From Spartobacteria bacterium (GTDB taxonomy: Bacteria; Verrucomicrobiota; Verrucomicrobiia; Chthoniobacterales; UBA6821), in the NCBI GenBank assembly GCA_947466005.1, contig CANIBV010000028.1, positions 1 to 14,811 of the forward strand: DNA of 14,811 nt, in the 5' to 3' direction. Shown piece after piece: positions 12,724-14,811 of this stretch. A program made the position numbers and the translations under genes. The first letter of the stretch is position 1, and each line of letters begins with the position of its first letter. The notes under the pieces are model-generated. The model had not been told where the DNA came from, searched no databases, and saw nothing but the letters and a program-made list of their open reading frames with translations.

Positions 12724-13524
12724 ATGAAACTGCGCCTCCTCATTGCCTATGATGGAACGGCTTTCCGTGGCTGGCAGAGCCAGCGCGGAGGGAATACCGT
12801 GCAGGACACACTGGAAGATGTCGTCTCCACCATTGTCGGCGAGCGGGTGATCCTCCATGGCTCGGGACGAACGGATGCGGGCGTCCATGCGCTGGGGCAG
12901 ACGGTTCACTTCGAGCTCTCCCGGGAGCAACTCGGCCGACTCGGCCGGATGAGTGAGCCGGAACGCTGGTTGGCGGCGCTCAATGCCTCACTCCCGCCGG
13001 AACTTCGCGTCATGAAGGTCAGTCGCGCAGCGGAAGGCTTCCACGCACGCTTCTCGGCCAGCGGCAAGATCTACCGCTATGAACTCTGGCACGGCCCCGT
13101 CCTCCCCCCTCATCTTCATCAGAAGACATGGCATCTCTACGGCTCACTTGACCGAGCGGTCATCAGGCAACTGGCTGCAGCCGTGGAGGGCACCCATGAC
13201 TTTCGCGGCTTCTGCGCCGACTCCGGATCACTTCCCGAGAGCACCGTCCGCACGATCCGCCGCCTCGCGGTGAAAGAACGGGGCCACTCCATTTCACTCA
13301 CTGTGGAGGGAGATGGATTCCTCTACCGCATGGTCCGGATGATCGTGGGCGGCATCGTCCGGGTCGCGCAGGGCAAGGAGGACGCTGATGTCTTCACCCG
13401 TCGGCTTGCAGCAGGCAAGCCCTGGCCGAATCCCGCAATGGCTCCCGCGCCCGGACTCTACCTCGTGAAGGTTCACTACAGGAAACGAGAGATTCCTTTT
13501 TCAAAACGCAGGAAAAGCCCGTAG
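12724..13524 (+). CDS. truA: tRNA pseudouridine synthase TruA
   Basis: TruA isomerises uridines 38-40 in the tRNA anticodon arm to pseudouridine. The 266-residue length is typical. Visible motifs are IAYDGTAFRGWQ (7-18), the catalytic GSGRTDAGVHA (47-57, Asp51), KIYRYELWHG (about 117-126), DFRGFCADSGS, TVRTIRRL, the C-terminal FLYRMVRMIVGGIVRVAQGK and APAPGLYLVKVHY. The ATG at 12724 is preceded by a pyrimidine-rich stretch without Shine-Dalgarno, so translation may depend on coupling to ruvX upstream. The amidase gene follows after nine bases. Confidence 0.97.
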   Translation: MKLRLLIAYDGTAFRGWQSQRGGNTVQDTLEDVVSTIVGERVILHGSGRTDAGVHALGQTVHFELSREQLGRLGRMSEPERWLAALNASLPPELRVMKVSRAAEGFHARFSASGKIYRYELWHGPVLPPHLHQKTWHLYGSLDRAVIRQLAAAVEGTHDFRGFCADSGSLPESTVRTIRRLAVKERGHSISLTVEGDGFLYRMVRMIVGGIVRVAQGKEDADVFTRRLAAGKPWPNPAMAPAPGLYLVKVHYRKREIPFSKRRKSP

Positions 13525-13533
13525 CGTCACGTC

Positions 13534-14673
13534 GTGTTTCTGTTTCCTGTCGCAGCAGCTTCGAGAGCGTTGTTGATTCTCTCCCTCGGGACGTTCCTCG
13601 GGGGAGCGATTCTCCCTTCGCTCCGCGCGGAGCTCACCGATGCGGAGAAGAAGGCCCTCTTCCTGAAAACGCACTCCGGCACATCCGGCGCCAAGAAAAA
13701 ATCAAGCGCATCCAGCACCAAGAGCGCCTCGGGTTCAGTCAAACACTCCTCCTCCAGCTCTCACAAAGGCAGTTCCTCCGGCACCAAGAAGAAATCGACT
13801 TCTCCGGGATCATCCCGGAGCAAGAAGAGTAGTCCTTCCAGCTCCCATTCCCAAAGCGCAGGAACGGCCCATCCCTCGGCATCTTCGAGCTCGGCATCAC
13901 CGGGGAGCGCTGTGTCTCACGCAGCCCTCGATCACGCAGCCGCCACCGCCCTCTCTGCAACTGCTGCTACTTCGACTGGAGCCGCTTCTCACTCTTCATT
14001 GTCTCTCCCACTCCCTCATGGAGCCACCCCCTCCGCGCCGATCACCATCGAGAAGTCAGGCGTGGAGATGGCCGAAGGCCTTGAGCCGGCTGCAACTCCC
14101 GCTCCTGCTACCGCCGGGGCGGGCGGAGGCCTCTGGAGTCGACTCTTCGGATCGCACCGATCCTACCGCTACCTGGGCACCTCGACCCGCGCGGCCATCG
14201 ACCGAGCTCCGGTGCGCAGGGGCAGATGGAAATATATCGTCGTCCACAACAGCGGCACCCGTGAGGGAAATGCCCGCATCTTTGAGATCTACCACCTCCG
14301 AGTGCGTCACATGCAGAACGGGTTGGCTTACCACTTCGTGATCGGCGACGGCCATGGCTCGGGTGACGGTCAGATCGAGATTGGCAATCGCTGGACCAAG
14401 CAAATCAACGGCGGCCACGTGGCCAGTGACTACCTCAACGACATCGCCCTTGGTATCTGCCTCGTCGGCGATTTCAACCGCGACACACTCACCAAAGCTC
14501 AAATGGGTGCGCTGGAGGAGTTGGTCTCCTACTTGCGCGACCGTGTTGGGAAGACCCAGGGGAAGAAAGCGATCGTCCATGCCCACAAGGAGATCAACCC
14601 CCGACCGACCGACTGCCCGGGCAATCGCTTTCCCTATAGTTGGCTTCACGCGAAGTTCGGGAACGCTCGATAA
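13534..14673 (+). CDS. Secreted zinc N-acetylmuramoyl-L-alanine amidase (Amidase_2) with long Ser/Lys-rich linker
   Basis: The C-terminal domain (about 228-379) is an Amidase_2/PGRP-type zinc amidase that cuts the bond between N-acetylmuramic acid and the stem peptide of peptidoglycan. Zinc ligands are visible as His238 (KYIVVHNSG), His351 (HAHKEINPR) and Cys361 (TDCPGNRFPY). Tyr266 in GLAYHFVIGDG and the NDIALGICLVGDF strand (302-314) are typical. The second position of the usual HH(S/T) is Asn here. Residues 11-32 form a signal peptide ending in LRA. Residues about 47-126 are a low-complexity Ser/Lys/Gly/His linker rich in KKKS and SSS clusters, followed by an Ala/Ser/Pro stretch to about 198. 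The start is GTG 13534, nine bases after truA, with no good Shine-Dalgarno. The linker could span or bind the cell wall; that is inference. Confidence 0.9.
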   Translation: MFLFPVAAASRALLILSLGTFLGGAILPSLRAELTDAEKKALFLKTHSGTSGAKKKSSASSTKSASGSVKHSSSSSHKGSSSGTKKKSTSPGSSRSKKSSPSSSHSQSAGTAHPSASSSSASPGSAVSHAALDHAAATALSATAATSTGAASHSSLSLPLPHGATPSAPITIEKSGVEMAEGLEPAATPAPATAGAGGGLWSRLFGSHRSYRYLGTSTRAAIDRAPVRRGRWKYIVVHNSGTREGNARIFEIYHLRVRHMQNGLAYHFVIGDGHGSGDGQIEIGNRWTKQINGGHVASDYLNDIALGICLVGDFNRDTLTKAQMGALEELVSYLRDRVGKTQGKKAIVHAHKEINPRPTDCPGNRFPYSWLHAKFGNAR

Positions 14674-14699
14674 CATTCACCCCCTCCCCCTGGCTCCCC

Positions 14700-14811
14700 A
14701 TGTCCTCCTACCTTCTGCTGATGGTCGCGATCATCGCCGAAGTGGTGGCCACCTCGGCCCTGAAAGCCTCGGAGAGCTTCACCCGCCTGGTCCCCTCGCT
14801 CATCGTTGTGA
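14700..14811 (+). CDS. SMR-family (EmrE/QacE-like) multidrug transporter, 5' part
   Basis: Only 37 codons are in the window. The sequence MSSYLLLMVAIIAEVVATSA followed by LKASESFTRLVPSL closely follows the first helix and loop of EmrE-type small multidrug resistance proteins, proton-coupled antiporters of about 105-110 residues that work as dual-topology dimers in the inner membrane. The essential membrane Glu is at residue 14, as in EmrE, and the SE(S/G)FTRL loop favours the EmrE/QacE branch over SugE (Gdx). It starts 26 bases after the amidase stop with no clear Shine-Dalgarno. The missing 3' part is due to the window edge. Confidence 0.9.
   Translation, partial: MSSYLLLMVAIIAEVVATSALKASESFTRLVPSLIVV

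Noticed and set aside
14056..14676. Minus-strand open frame of 206 codons opposite the amidase
   Set aside because: It is antisense to the zinc amidase domain and no recognisable protein motif was seen.

Overview
The window looks like a chromosomal segment of a high-GC Gram-negative-type bacterium. It shows no plasmid, phage or insertion-sequence genes. Gene content, the folP-cdaA-glmM order, many Ala/Pro/Ser-rich secreted proteins and poor Shine-Dalgarno use would fit the Verrucomicrobiota (PVC group). That placement is an inference from protein style, not from a marker gene, and is moderate at best.

Layout. Everything from base 1 to about 12,092 is on the minus strand. Everything after about 12,250 is on the plus strand, so there is one divergent junction at 12,093-12,250. 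In minus-strand transcription order: a small two-helix membrane protein; a Maf-type nucleotide pyrophosphatase; a secreted protein with a barrel-sandwich (biotinyl/lipoyl-like) domain; a secreted Ala-rich protein with a GxxxG repeat; a 1120-residue membrane protein joining a degenerate GH18-like domain, a CE4/NodB deacetylase and a GT2 synthase; a secreted GH26-type glycoside hydrolase; hisD; folP; cdaA; a 60-residue CdaR-like stub; and glmM, which runs off the window. In plus-strand order: ruvX/yqgF, truA, a secreted zinc N-acetylmuramoyl-L-alanine amidase with a long Ser/Lys linker, and the first 37 codons of an EmrE-type SMR transporter.

How the genes fit together. The left part is an envelope-homeostasis cluster. 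CdaA makes c-di-AMP, the CdaR-like stub is the remnant of its usual regulator, and GlmM makes glucosamine-1-phosphate for UDP-GlcNAc. folP is joined to cdaA by an ATGA overlap. The middle part is a compact exopolysaccharide module. One polypeptide carries the polymerase and the deacetylase that other bacteria often encode separately (compare PgaC and PgaB), and a secreted hydrolase is translationally coupled to it by a second ATGA overlap. The amidase on the plus strand adds a cell-wall remodelling function.

Most unusual points: the CdaR-like protein reduced to its membrane anchor and overlapping cdaA by 110 bases; two substitutions in the CdaA catalytic motifs (DGG for DGA, GLRHR for GTRHR); the loss of GH18 catalytic residues inside the fused synthase; a Cys in place of the usual His before the GH26 acid/base Glu; an eight-unit 12-base repeat encoding a glycine-zipper-like helix; and a nested inverted-repeat structure between hisD and folP. 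No tRNA, rRNA or CRISPR array was seen.
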